The position numbers were made by a program, and so were the translations under genes. A model generated the notes under the pieces. That model did not search any database. It saw only the letters and a list, made by a program, of their open reading frames with translations, and was not told where the DNA came from. This document shows, one piece after another, positions 56,186-64,000 of a stretch of DNA of 64,000 nt (positions are counted from its first letter, which is position 1; each line of letters starts with the position of its first letter). The stretch spans positions 1 to 64,000 of the forward strand of contig JADKEV010000019.1 of the NCBI GenBank assembly GCA_016717855.1, written 5' to 3'. Source of the DNA: Betaproteobacteria bacterium. GTDB lineage: Bacteria; Pseudomonadota; Gammaproteobacteria; Burkholderiales; Casimicrobiaceae.

Positions 56186-58087
56186 ATGTCCACGCAGCAG
56201 CCCACACGCCGGCTGGCGGCGATTCTCGCCGCCGACGTCGTGAACTTCACCGGTCTGCTCGAAGGCAACGAGGCCGGGACGCTGGCGGCGTGGCGTGCGT
56301 TGCAGGCACGACTGACCGATGAGGTCATCACCCCGCACCAGGGGCGGGTCTTCAAGAACACGGGCGACGGCTTCCTCGTCATCTTCGGCAGCGCCGTCGA
56401 TGCGGCGGCGTGCGCGGTAGGAATCCAGCGGACCGCAAACCTGGACCAGGCGGGCGTCGACGCGGAGCGGCGCATCGTGCTGCGGGTCGGCGTCAATCTC
56501 GGCGATGTCTATCTGCAGGGCGACGACGTGCTGGGCGACGGCGTCGTCGTCGCCACGCGCCTCGAAACGGCGGCCGATCCGGGCGGCGTGCTGGTGACGC
56601 GGGCGGTCGCCGATCAGGTCCGCGGCCGCCTCGACATCGGGCTGGTCGATGGCGGCAAGCGTGTGCTCAAGAACATCTCCCGGCCGGTCAGGGTGACCAA
56701 GCTCACCTGGGACCGGCCCGCGGGCGCGGTCCCCGGCGCCGCCCGCAGCGCGCGGCGCCTGGCGTGGCTGGTGCCGGGAATGCGCAGCGTGCTGTTCGCC
56801 GCCGCGGCAATCGTCGCGATCGCGGCCGCCTGGTACGGCTGGAACGCGTTCGGTCCGCCGCCGAAGGCCACCGATCCGCGTCCGACCATCGCCGTCCTGC
56901 CCTTTGCGCACGATGGCGAGGAAAAGGCGCAAAGCGATCTCGCGGACGGCTTGAGCGAGGACGTGATCACCGCACTGGGCCGGTTCAGCAGCCTCGCGGT
57001 GATTTCGCGCAATGCGAGCTTTCGCTACAAGGACCGGGAAGCCGACCTGCAGACGCTCGCGCGCGAACTCGGCGCGCGCTATGTGCTCAATGGCAGCGTC
57101 CGGCGCGACGGCGGGCGCGTCCGGGTCAGCGTGCAACTCGCCGACACCACCAGCGGTGCGCAGCTCTGGGCCGAACGCTACGACAGCGAGGCCAGGGGCG
57201 TGTTCGCGCTGCAGGACGAGATCGCGCAGACCGTCGCCTCGATGCTGGTGCGCCACATCACGCTGGCCGAGATCGAGCGCGCGAGCCGCAAGCGCATCGG
57301 CACGCTCGACGTCTACGAGCTGTACGTGCAGGGCATGGCGCTGCAGCGCGGGCACGTCGAGGCGGCGGAGCCCGGGAAGTCGCTGCTGGAAGCGCGCGCG
57401 CTGTTCGAGCGCGCGATCAAGCTGGACCCGCGCTTCGCGCCGAGTCATGTGGGGCTTGCCAACAACTACCTGGCGGCGTTCCTCGAGCCCTACGTCGAGG
57501 GCGAATGGCGCAACCCCGCGATCCTCGCCCAGGCGACCGCGACCGCGGAGGCGGCGCTGCGCCTGGAACCCACCGATGCGATGGCGCTGGCGACGCTGGC
57601 ATGGGTCGCGCGCAACCGAGGCACCAAGGAGGGGTTGGCCGAGGCGGAGTCACTGTTCCGGCAGGCGCAGGCGGCGAATCCCAGCCTCGCGGATGGCCGT
57701 TTTGCCGAAGTGCTGATCTACCAAGGGCACGCCGCCGAGGCACTGGATGTTGCGCGCGAAGCGATGCGGCTGAATCACTTCTATCCGCCCAACTACGACG
57801 GCTACTTCGGCCATGCGCTGCTGGTGCTCGGCCGCGCGGCGGAAGCCGTGCCCCCACTTGAGCGATGCATGGGACGCGCCCCGGGATTCCGGCCGTGCCA
57901 TTACTGGCTGGCCGCGGCACTCGCCGACGCCGGCCGCCTGGCGGAAGCGCGGGTGCACGCCGAGGCGACGATGAAAATCGAACCCACGTTCCGCGCCCGC
58001 GATCCGCGGTTGCTGCAACTCTACCAGCGTGAGGCTGACCGGGAACGCATGGCGAACGCGCTGGAGCGGGCGGGGTTTCCGCGCTGA
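56186..58087 (+). CDS. Adenylate cyclase with TolB-like and TPR domains
   Basis: The 633-residue protein begins with a class III cyclase domain: metal Asp17 in ILAADVVNFTGLLEG and Asp61 in KNTGDGFLVIFGS, with VATRLETAADPGGVL. A single helix (SVLFAAAAIVAIAAAWYGW, about 211-229) is followed by a TolB/FlgO-like region (TIAVLPFAHDGEEKAQSDLADGLSEDVI cut into motifs such as IAVLPF and LADGLSEDVI; GSVRRDGGRVRVSVQL) and TPR-like helices to the end. The architecture is common in Rhizobiales and Burkholderiales. It probably senses through its periplasmic TPR part. Start ATG 56186 is close to the domain start. It is the second cyclase within 2 kb. Confidence 0.88.
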   Translation: MSTQQPTRRLAAILAADVVNFTGLLEGNEAGTLAAWRALQARLTDEVITPHQGRVFKNTGDGFLVIFGSAVDAAACAVGIQRTANLDQAGVDAERRIVLRVGVNLGDVYLQGDDVLGDGVVVATRLETAADPGGVLVTRAVADQVRGRLDIGLVDGGKRVLKNISRPVRVTKLTWDRPAGAVPGAARSARRLAWLVPGMRSVLFAAAAIVAIAAAWYGWNAFGPPPKATDPRPTIAVLPFAHDGEEKAQSDLADGLSEDVITALGRFSSLAVISRNASFRYKDREADLQTLARELGARYVLNGSVRRDGGRVRVSVQLADTTSGAQLWAERYDSEARGVFALQDEIAQTVASMLVRHITLAEIERASRKRIGTLDVYELYVQGMALQRGHVEAAEPGKSLLEARALFERAIKLDPRFAPSHVGLANNYLAAFLEPYVEGEWRNPAILAQATATAEAALRLEPTDAMALATLAWVARNRGTKEGLAEAESLFRQAQAANPSLADGRFAEVLIYQGHAAEALDVAREAMRLNHFYPPNYDGYFGHALLVLGRAAEAVPPLERCMGRAPGFRPCHYWLAAALADAGRLAEARVHAEATMKIEPTFRARDPRLLQLYQREADRERMANALERAGFPR

Positions 58088-58090
58088 ATC

Positions 58091-58969
58091 TCAGGCGGGG
58101 GCCTCACCGCCGCGGTAGACCGCGAGCTCGCAGCGCTTGCAGATGAAGTCCGCCGGGGATTCCAGCCCGCCGTACACGTATTCCAGGTACTTCCTGGCCG
58201 TCGGCGATGCGAGGATTTCGCGCAGCGGTTGCTGCGTCAGGTCGCCCAGGCGATCCTTCTTGAAGTAGTCCTGGCAGCAGAAGAACACCTCTCCGGCCAC
58301 GCCGACGTGGACGTAGGAGGTCGGCCGGTCCTGCAGGCAACCCGCGAGCACCGCGTCCTCCTTCTTGACGTAATGCTTGAGCACGGCCTCGACGAGACCG
58401 CCGCGGCTGGTCGATTCAATGGTATCGACCGGGAGCGAACCGCCGAACCGGGCAACGACGCCCTCCCGGTCCGCGCGGTTGACCAGGCTGTTATCCTGGA
58501 TGTTGATCCGCACCGCGAACCCGGCTTCCCTGAGCCTCCCGATGTTCGCTTCGACACGGTGATAATGGTCCTTGCCGTGGAGCTGGCGGTAGCGTTCGGG
58601 GTCGACGGTGGGCAGATTGATGTTGAACTCGATCCGGTCGCTGGCGAATTGCAGTTCTTCGGGTAGCTTCTTCGGCAGGATGCTCAGGTTGGTGTTGAAC
58701 AGTATCTTGCGGAAGAAGCCGTAGCTCAATGCGAGCCGGACCCGGTCGACCAGCCAGGGATCGACGAGCGGCTCGTTGTAATGATTGAATGAAATGCGCT
58801 TCATCCTGCGGCCGAGTCCGGCGAGCTCCGCCATCACATGCGCGAACAGCTTGAGGTCCATCACCTGATGGTCCATGGGGAACTCGGAGACGGGGCAGTA
58901 CTCGCAGGTATGATTGCAAGTCGTGCTCGTCTCGATCGAGGCCTTTTCGGGGAGGATAGCGGGGATCAT
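58091..58969 (-). CDS. Radical SAM/SPASM-domain protein
   Basis: The 292-residue protein has the 4Fe-4S motif CNHTCEYC (Cys18, Cys22, Cys25) right after ASIETSTT, the radical SAM barrel with SFNHYNEPLVDPWLV, and C-terminal SPASM-like cysteines AGCLQDR, VFFCCQDYFKKD and FICKRCELAVY for auxiliary clusters. SPASM enzymes modify peptides or sugars. In glycan clusters they can act as sugar dehydrogenases or epimerases; no precursor peptide gene is visible. It is convergent with the TPR cyclase gene, divergent from the methyltransferase gene. Confidence 0.88.
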   Translation of the reverse strand: MIPAILPEKASIETSTTCNHTCEYCPVSEFPMDHQVMDLKLFAHVMAELAGLGRRMKRISFNHYNEPLVDPWLVDRVRLALSYGFFRKILFNTNLSILPKKLPEELQFASDRIEFNINLPTVDPERYRQLHGKDHYHRVEANIGRLREAGFAVRINIQDNSLVNRADREGVVARFGGSLPVDTIESTSRGGLVEAVLKHYVKKEDAVLAGCLQDRPTSYVHVGVAGEVFFCCQDYFKKDRLGDLTQQPLREILASPTARKYLEYVYGGLESPADFICKRCELAVYRGGEAPA

Positions 58970-59161
58970 GTCAGGCTTGGATTATCGTGAATTGTCGTCG
59001 TTGGCGATGCACCCGGATTGCCGCTTCGGGCATGCTGCCGGCCTCGGGCCGGAACGGCGTGAAGGGCAAACATGCACACTCCCCGGGTTGCGTCCATGCA
59101 GCAGGCAGGATATCAGCTTGGCCGGACTTCACCCCATCTTTCGACCGCGGCCGGGCCGCCG

Positions 59162-59650
59162 ATGAGCCGCCTCGATTCCTTCATCCGCCGGCTGGAAGCG
59201 CAGCGCACCTGCCTCGATCATGCCGCGCAACTGATCGCCGGGATGCCGGGCAACGTGCTGGAGTTCGGCCTCGGCAACGGACGCACGTACGATCATCTGC
59301 GCAGCCGCCTGCCGGGTCGCGACATCTATGTGTTTGAACGCCGGGTGGCGGCGCATCCCGATTGCATACCGCCCGCCGACCGGCTGTTCCTGGGTGACTT
59401 TCTCGAGACCCTGCCGCGCGCCGCCGCGCAACTCGGCGCGCACAGCGCCCTCGCCAATCTCGATGTCGGCACCGGCGACGAAGCGGCCAGCCAGGCGCTC
59501 GCGCGCGCGCTGACGCCGTGGGTGCTGCGCCTGCTGCGGCCGGGCGCAATGGTGGTCAGCGACCAGCCGGTCGCCGACCCTGCGCTCGAAGCGATGGACC
59601 TGCCCCACGGAATCGAGCCGGGACGCTACTTTCTGCGGCGGCGAAGGTGA
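59162..59650 (+). CDS. Small SAM-dependent methyltransferase (Methyltransf_17-like)
   Basis: The 162-residue protein has motif I VLEFGLGNGRTYDHL, DIYVFERRVAAHPD (acidic end of beta-2) and SALANLDVGTGDEAAS, as in a compact family of class I methyltransferases. Substrate unknown. ATG 59162 is preferred since the upstream frame is not conserved. Its position beside glycosyltransferase genes suggests sugar or lipid-carrier methylation. Confidence 0.75.
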   Translation: MSRLDSFIRRLEAQRTCLDHAAQLIAGMPGNVLEFGLGNGRTYDHLRSRLPGRDIYVFERRVAAHPDCIPPADRLFLGDFLETLPRAAAQLGAHSALANLDVGTGDEAASQALARALTPWVLRLLRPGAMVVSDQPVADPALEAMDLPHGIEPGRYFLRRRR

Positions 59651-59755
59651 TTGGTCGAATCCGGGTTGCCATGCGACGGATCCATGATCCCTGTTGTTGC
59701 GTGAGCCGGTTCAAACGGCGTCCGCAGCGGATTCCCTGGTTGCGGGCGCCGCGGC

Positions 59756-59784
59756 TTGCGCGTTGGGGGAAGCTGATAGACAAT
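59756..59784 (+). promoter_or_regulatory. Possible promoter of the glycosyltransferase genes
   Basis: TTGCGC at 59756-59761 and GACAAT at 59779-59784 are 17 bases apart, about 65 bp before the ATG at 59850. Moderate match only. Confidence 0.35.
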
Positions 59785-59849
59785 CAGTCCACGCCTGCAG
59801 CGCTTTCCGGCCACGATGGCGGGGCAAGAAGTCCACTGGGAGGACTACC

Positions 59850-61076
59850 ATGACGCCATCCGCGCCCAAAGGCGGCAGGGTGCTCATTTACAGCCATGAC
59901 TCGTTCGGCCTCGGCCACTTGCGCCGCTGCCGCGCGATCGCGCACTACCTGGTCGGACGTTTCAAGAAACTGTCGGTCCTGATCATCTCCGGATCTCCGA
60001 TCATCGGCAGCTTCGATTTCCGCGCGCGCGTGGATTTCGTCCGCGTTCCGGGCGTGATCAAGCTGCGCGACGGCGAGTACACGGCGCTGAACCTGCACAT
60101 CGACATCACCGAAATGCTCGCGATGCGCGCGTCGATGATCCGGCACACGGCCGAGATATTCAGGCCGGACGTCTTCATCGTGGACAAGGAGCCCATAGGC
60201 CTGCGTGGCGAAGTGCTGGAGACGCTGAAGATGCTCAAACCCCGCGGCACGCGGCTGGTGCTGGGCTTGCGGGACGTGATGGACGACCCGAAGCTGCTCG
60301 CATCCGAGTGGCGGCGCAAGAACGTCATGCCGGCGTTGAAAGACTTGTACGACGAGATCTGGGTCTACGGATTGCCGCAGATCTGCGATCCGCTGGAGGG
60401 TATCGCGCTGTCGCCCAGCGTTCGCCAGAAGGTGGTCTATACCGGCTATCTACATCGCGAATTGCCGGTCCGGGAAAACGCGCAACAGCCTCGTTCGATT
60501 CCTGACCGGCCGTACCTGCTGGTGACGACCGGCGGGGGAGGCGACGGCGAGAACCTGGTCGAGTGGGTGCTCCGGGCCTATGAGCACGACCGGTTGCTGC
60601 CCTACCCCGCATTGTTCGTGCTGGGACCGTTCATGCCTCCGGCGCAACAAGCTGCGTTCATGGCGCGGGTGGCGAAACTCAACCGGGTCGAGGCCATCAC
60701 ATTCGACAGCAACATGGAGGCGCTGACCGCGGGGGCGGCCGCGGTCGTGTCGATGGGCGGGTACAACACGTTCTGCGAGGTGCTCTCGCTCGACAAGCGC
60801 ACGCTGATCGTGCCGCGCACGGAACCCCGGCTGGAGCAATTCGTGCGCGCCACGCGCGCGGCGAAGCTGGGGCTGATCAGCACGCTGGCCGAGGACAAGC
60901 TGCTCGATCCGGCGGTGATGGCGGCCGCGATCCGCGCGTTGCCGCGCCAGAAACTGCCGTCGGAAGTCGTGATTCCGGGCCTGCTCGAAGGCCTGCCGAA
61001 TGTCGCGCGCCTGGTCGAGCCCTGGATCAAGGCCGCCGAGCAGGACCAGTCGACGCTGCAATTCCTTGAGAGGTAG
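59850..61076 (+). CDS. GT28/MurG-like glycosyltransferase-family protein
   Basis: The 408-residue protein opens RVLIYSHDSFGLGHLRRCRA, the Gly-rich acceptor loop of GT-B enzymes, and has a C-terminal donor domain with YLLVTTGGGGDGENLVEW and AAVVSMGGYNTFCEVLSLDK, followed by LIVPRTEPRLEQFVRA. This is the fold of UDP-GlcNAc-dependent transferases and epimerases. It lies 4 bp upstream of a GT4 gene and a GGGAGGA precedes its ATG. It likely adds a sugar to a cell-surface glycan; specificity unknown. Confidence 0.83.
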   Translation: MTPSAPKGGRVLIYSHDSFGLGHLRRCRAIAHYLVGRFKKLSVLIISGSPIIGSFDFRARVDFVRVPGVIKLRDGEYTALNLHIDITEMLAMRASMIRHTAEIFRPDVFIVDKEPIGLRGEVLETLKMLKPRGTRLVLGLRDVMDDPKLLASEWRRKNVMPALKDLYDEIWVYGLPQICDPLEGIALSPSVRQKVVYTGYLHRELPVRENAQQPRSIPDRPYLLVTTGGGGDGENLVEWVLRAYEHDRLLPYPALFVLGPFMPPAQQAAFMARVAKLNRVEAITFDSNMEALTAGAAAVVSMGGYNTFCEVLSLDKRTLIVPRTEPRLEQFVRATRAAKLGLISTLAEDKLLDPAVMAAAIRALPRQKLPSEVVIPGLLEGLPNVARLVEPWIKAAEQDQSTLQFLER

Positions 61077-61080
61077 CGCG

Positions 61081-62370
61081 GTGCCAGGGGTGGCAGCGGT
61101 CACAGCCGTGAAAGCGGGCCGCGTCGCCGTCGTGCTGAAAGGCTACCCCCGGCTCTCCGAGACCTTCATCGCCCAGGAAATCGCCGCGCTGGAGCAGCGC
61201 GGTCTCGAGATTCTGATCGTTTCGCTGCGCCACCCGACCGAGCGGCGCACGCATGCGGTCCATGCCGAGATCCGCGCCCCCAAGCTCTACCTGCCCGAAT
61301 ATCTCTATGCCGAGGTCCGGCGCGTGCTCGGCGCGTGGTGGCGTGTCCGGCGCTGGCCGGCCTACAGGCAGGCGCGCGCGCTATGGCTGCGCGATCTCGC
61401 GCGCGATCCGACGCCGAACCGGATCCGGCGCTTCGGACAGGCGCTGGTGCTCGCCTGCGAACTGCCCGATGACATAGGCCGGCTGCACGTGCACTTCCTG
61501 CACACGCCGGCCTCGGTCACCCGCTACGCCGCCGTCTTGCGCGGGCTGCCGTGGAGCGGTTCCGCTCACGCCAAGGACATCTGGACCACGCCCGAATGGG
61601 AAAAGCGCGAGAAGCTCGCCGCCTGCGCGTGGCTCGTGAGCTGCACGGCGGCCAACCGCGACCATCTCGCGGCGCTGGCGCCCGCCGGCAAGGTCGAGCT
61701 CGTCTATCACGGACTGGATTTCGCGCGCTTCCCGCCGCCGCCGCACCGCCGCGCGAGCCGCGACGGGCGCGATGCCGCAGACCCCGTCGTCATCCTGTCC
61801 GTCGGCCGGCTGGTGGAGAAGAAGGGCATGGACGTGTTGCTGGAGGCGCTGGCCCGGCTCCCATCCGATCTGCATTGGCGCTTCGTGCACGTCGGCGGCG
61901 GGCCGCTCTCGGACGCGCTCGAACGGCAGGCGCAGGCGCTCGGCATTGCCGCCCGCGTCGCGTGGCGCGGCTCGCTGGCGCAGGACGAACTGCTGCTCGA
62001 GTATCGTGCCGCGGACATCTTCGCGCTCGCCTGCCGCATCGCCCGCGATGGCGACCGCGACGGGCTGCCCAATGTGCTGGTCGAGGCGCAGAGCCAGGCG
62101 CTGCCGTGCGTGGCCACCGCGGTCTCGGCGATTCCGGAGTTGATCCGCGATGGCGTCACCGGCTTGCTGGTCGCCGCCGAAGCGCCGGCCGACTTCGCGC
62201 GCGCGCTGGAATCCTTTATCACCGATCCGGCGCGGCGCGTGGCGCTGGGCGAGGCGGGGCGGGCGCGGGTCACCACCGAATTCGACCTGCACGACAACCT
62301 GGACCGGCTGGCCGCGAAGTTCGGTCTCGCCGACCGGAGCGCGCCGGCGCAGCGGGTTGCCGCGGGATAG
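61081..62370 (+). CDS. GT4-family glycosyltransferase (colanic acid WcaL-like)
   Basis: The 429-residue protein matches GT-B family 4: LKGYPRLSETFIAQEIAALE at the N-terminus, FLHTPASVTRYAAVLRGLPWS, KVELVYHGLDFARFPP, SVGRLVEKKGMDVLLEAL and the donor-binding E-x7-E type motif in DGLPNVLVEAQSQ. It transfers a nucleotide-activated sugar onto a growing exopolysaccharide. The start is a GTG at 61081 with GAGAGG just upstream, 4 bp after the previous stop; later GTGs at 61090 and 61108 are possible. The next gene starts 3 bp after its stop, so these three genes form one unit. Confidence 0.86.
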   Translation: MPGVAAVTAVKAGRVAVVLKGYPRLSETFIAQEIAALEQRGLEILIVSLRHPTERRTHAVHAEIRAPKLYLPEYLYAEVRRVLGAWWRVRRWPAYRQARALWLRDLARDPTPNRIRRFGQALVLACELPDDIGRLHVHFLHTPASVTRYAAVLRGLPWSGSAHAKDIWTTPEWEKREKLAACAWLVSCTAANRDHLAALAPAGKVELVYHGLDFARFPPPPHRRASRDGRDAADPVVILSVGRLVEKKGMDVLLEALARLPSDLHWRFVHVGGGPLSDALERQAQALGIAARVAWRGSLAQDELLLEYRAADIFALACRIARDGDRDGLPNVLVEAQSQALPCVATAVSAIPELIRDGVTGLLVAAEAPADFARALESFITDPARRVALGEAGRARVTTEFDLHDNLDRLAAKFGLADRSAPAQRVAAG

Positions 62371-62373
62371 CGC

Positions 62374-64000
62374 CATGTGCGGATTGTTCATGGCCTTCGA
62401 GCGCGGGCGGCCGGTCGACGCGGCGCGCGCATTGCGGGCAACCGGGGGCTTGCGCCATCGCGGCCCCGACGGCGAAGGACACTGCGAGTTCACCAACACG
62501 TATCCCGGCCCGCACGGACCGGTGGCCGTGGGCTGCTTCGCCGGGCATACCCGCCTGGCTATCCTCGACATCAGCGCCGCATCGAGCCAGCCGTTTCGCC
62601 GCCGCGGTCGGACGCTGATTCACAACGGCGAGATCTACAACTTCCGCGCCCTCCGCCATGGCCTGCACCAGCAGGGGACGGCGTTCGATACCGACGGCGA
62701 CACCGAAGTCCTGTTCGAACTGGTCGCGGGCGGCGGCACCGACGCGCTGCACGCGGCCAACGGCATGTGGGCATTCTGCTTCCTCGACGAGGCGGCGGGC
62801 ATGCTCACCGCGGCACGCGACCGCTACGGCAAGAAGCCGCTCTTCTACTACGCGGACGCGACCTCGTTCTGCGTGGCGTCGGCGATCGCGCCGATCTACG
62901 ATTACCTGGGCCGGCGCCCCGAATTCGTCGCGGCGGACCTGGACAGTTTTCTGCGCCATGGCTGGCTGTTCCCCCGCAGCGGCGGGGCGACGCACATCCA
63001 GGGCATCCGGCAGGTCGCCGCCGGCGGGGCCTTGAACTTCGACCTCGCGGCGTGGACGCTGACCGAGCGGCGCTGGTTCGACCTCGCGGCATTCTCCCTG
63101 GCCGGCCCGCGCGACAGCGAGGAACTGGCGGCCATCGTCAAGGACGCCGTGCAGGCACGGCTGGTCGCCGATCGCAAGGTCGGGCTGTTGCTCTCGGGCG
63201 GCATCGACAGCTCGCTGATCCTGTCCGTGCTGTGCGCGAGTGGGCTGGCGGGCAACGTGAGCTGTTTCACCGGTGACGCGGGAAGAGCGACGACGCGGAC
63301 TACGCCAGGCAATGCATCGAGCGGCTCGGCCTCACCCACATCAGCGTGCCGCTGGACTACGGCGCGTCGGGAATGGAGCGCTTCCTGCAGGTCTGCCGCC
63401 ATCAGGAAAAGCCGTTTCCGTTCATCGGCAACGCGCTGGCGATGCCGCAGCTCTACGCGCGGATCGCCGAGCACGACGTGCCGGTGGTGCTCGACGGCAC
63501 CGGCGGCGACGAGATCTTCGGGGGCTACTGGTATCGCTACTACCGCTTCGCGGTCGCCGAGGCGCTCGCCGCCGGCGACCGGCGCTGGCTCGCTGCTTCG
63601 CTTGCGGCCAATGCCGACGACGCGGAGATCCGGGCGATCGCCGGCCAGGCAATGGAGGACGCCCGACCGGGATCGCGCGCCGCGCCTGCCAGGCTGGGCA
63701 TCGCCGGCGCGACCGGAGATCCGCCGGACCTGGACACGTTCGTGCGGGCAGCGGTGTGGGACGCGGAATCCAGCGATCCGCTGGAACACTTCCGCGGCAC
63801 GCTCGCCGCGGCGCTGGTCACGGACGCGGGGGAGGGCAGGCTGCACGAGTGGCTGTGGCAGAACGATCGCAACGCGATGATGTCCGGCATCGAGAACCGC
63901 AGCCCGTTCCTGGATTACCGCCTCGCCCCGTACATGCACAGCGGCTATCGCGAAAAGTTCGTCGGGCCCTGGAACAAGCACGAACTCAGGTCCCTGTTCA
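62374..64000 (+). CDS. asnB: AsnB-type glutamine amidotransferase/asparagine synthetase, frameshifted and cut by window end
   Basis: The N-terminal Ntn glutaminase domain starts MCGLFMAF with nucleophile Cys2 and contains LRHRGPDGEG, HTRLAILD, NGEIYNF and ARDRYGKKPLFYY. The synthetase domain has the PP-loop LLSGGIDSS near residue 275. Just after CFTGDAG (63283) the frame shifts; the other frame continues KSDDADYARQC, LDGTGGDEIFGGYWYRYY and ENRSPFLDYRL to the window end. Restoring one A in GGGAAGAGC joins them, so this is probably a base-call error. In glycan clusters such proteins amidate sugar acids or modify carriers rather than make asparagine. About 30-35 further residues or more lie beyond the window. 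Confidence 0.83.

Overview
The window is GC-rich DNA from a betaproteobacterium, most likely an uncultured Burkholderiales/Rhodocyclales-type lineage. This rests on gene order (ribB-ribH-nusB, thiL-pgpA-pncC-recA-recX, then alaS), on a RibB with a degenerate GTP-cyclohydrolase half, on a TAXI-TRAP transporter and PF04392 binding proteins, and on secreted proteins of the CSLREA, delta-60 and DUF5648-like kinds. I see no rRNA, tRNA, CRISPR array, integrase or intact insertion sequence. Five 133-147 bp inverted-repeat elements (REPIN-like) and several single copies lie mainly between genes. Long poly-G tracts near 21.64-21.73 and 22.61-22.64 kb and single-base frameshifts in A runs suggest a draft or metagenome assembly with local errors.

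Layout. 0-3.1 kb: end of glutaryl-CoA dehydrogenase, a zeta-class isomerase, a fumarylacetoacetate hydrolase-family enzyme and an arylformamidase-like hydrolase (acid and aromatic catabolism). 3.2-15 kb: housekeeping block for riboflavin (ribB, ribH), nusB, an SDR and a GNAT, thiL, pgpA, pncC, SOS-regulated recA with recX, an unknown exoprotein and alaS. 15.2-22.6 kb: surface and exported proteins (glycine-rich CSLREA protein with a CTERM-like tail, YVTN propeller with dockerin-like tail, an unknown exoprotein) mixed with an EamA transporter, a hydratase, an ACP phosphodiesterase and a thioesterase. 22.8-25.8 kb: copper-efflux operon copA-copZ-csoR (minus strand) with two CsoR-type operators, divergent from comEC (25.9-28.3 kb).

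28.5-40.9 kb: an accessory uptake and degradation cluster on the minus strand: three M20 metallopeptidase paralogs, an MmgE/PrpD protein, a dual-ATPase peptide-type ABC transporter with two permeases and a Tat-type binding protein, and, divergently, an arginase-fold protein lacking one canonical metal ligand. The M20 paralogs show correlated changes in one metal site. 41.2-43.2 kb: CaiB/BaiF CoA-transferase coupled to a crotonase. 43.3-45.4 kb: two decayed genes sharing a C-terminal module. 45.6-48.7 kb: TAXI-TRAP transporter.

48.8-55.2 kb: a chain in which every junction is an ATGA stop/start overlap: two PF04392 substrate-binding proteins, an 18-codon relic of a third, a Cache-HAMP-GAF-GAF histidine kinase, a single-domain receiver and a receiver-nucleotidyl cyclase. 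It looks like a binding-protein-fed phosphorelay that ends in cyclic nucleotide synthesis. A histidine phosphatase and a second cyclase with TPRs follow. 58-64 kb: surface glycan genes (radical SAM/SPASM protein, small methyltransferase, two glycosyltransferases, AsnB-type amidotransferase cut by the window end).
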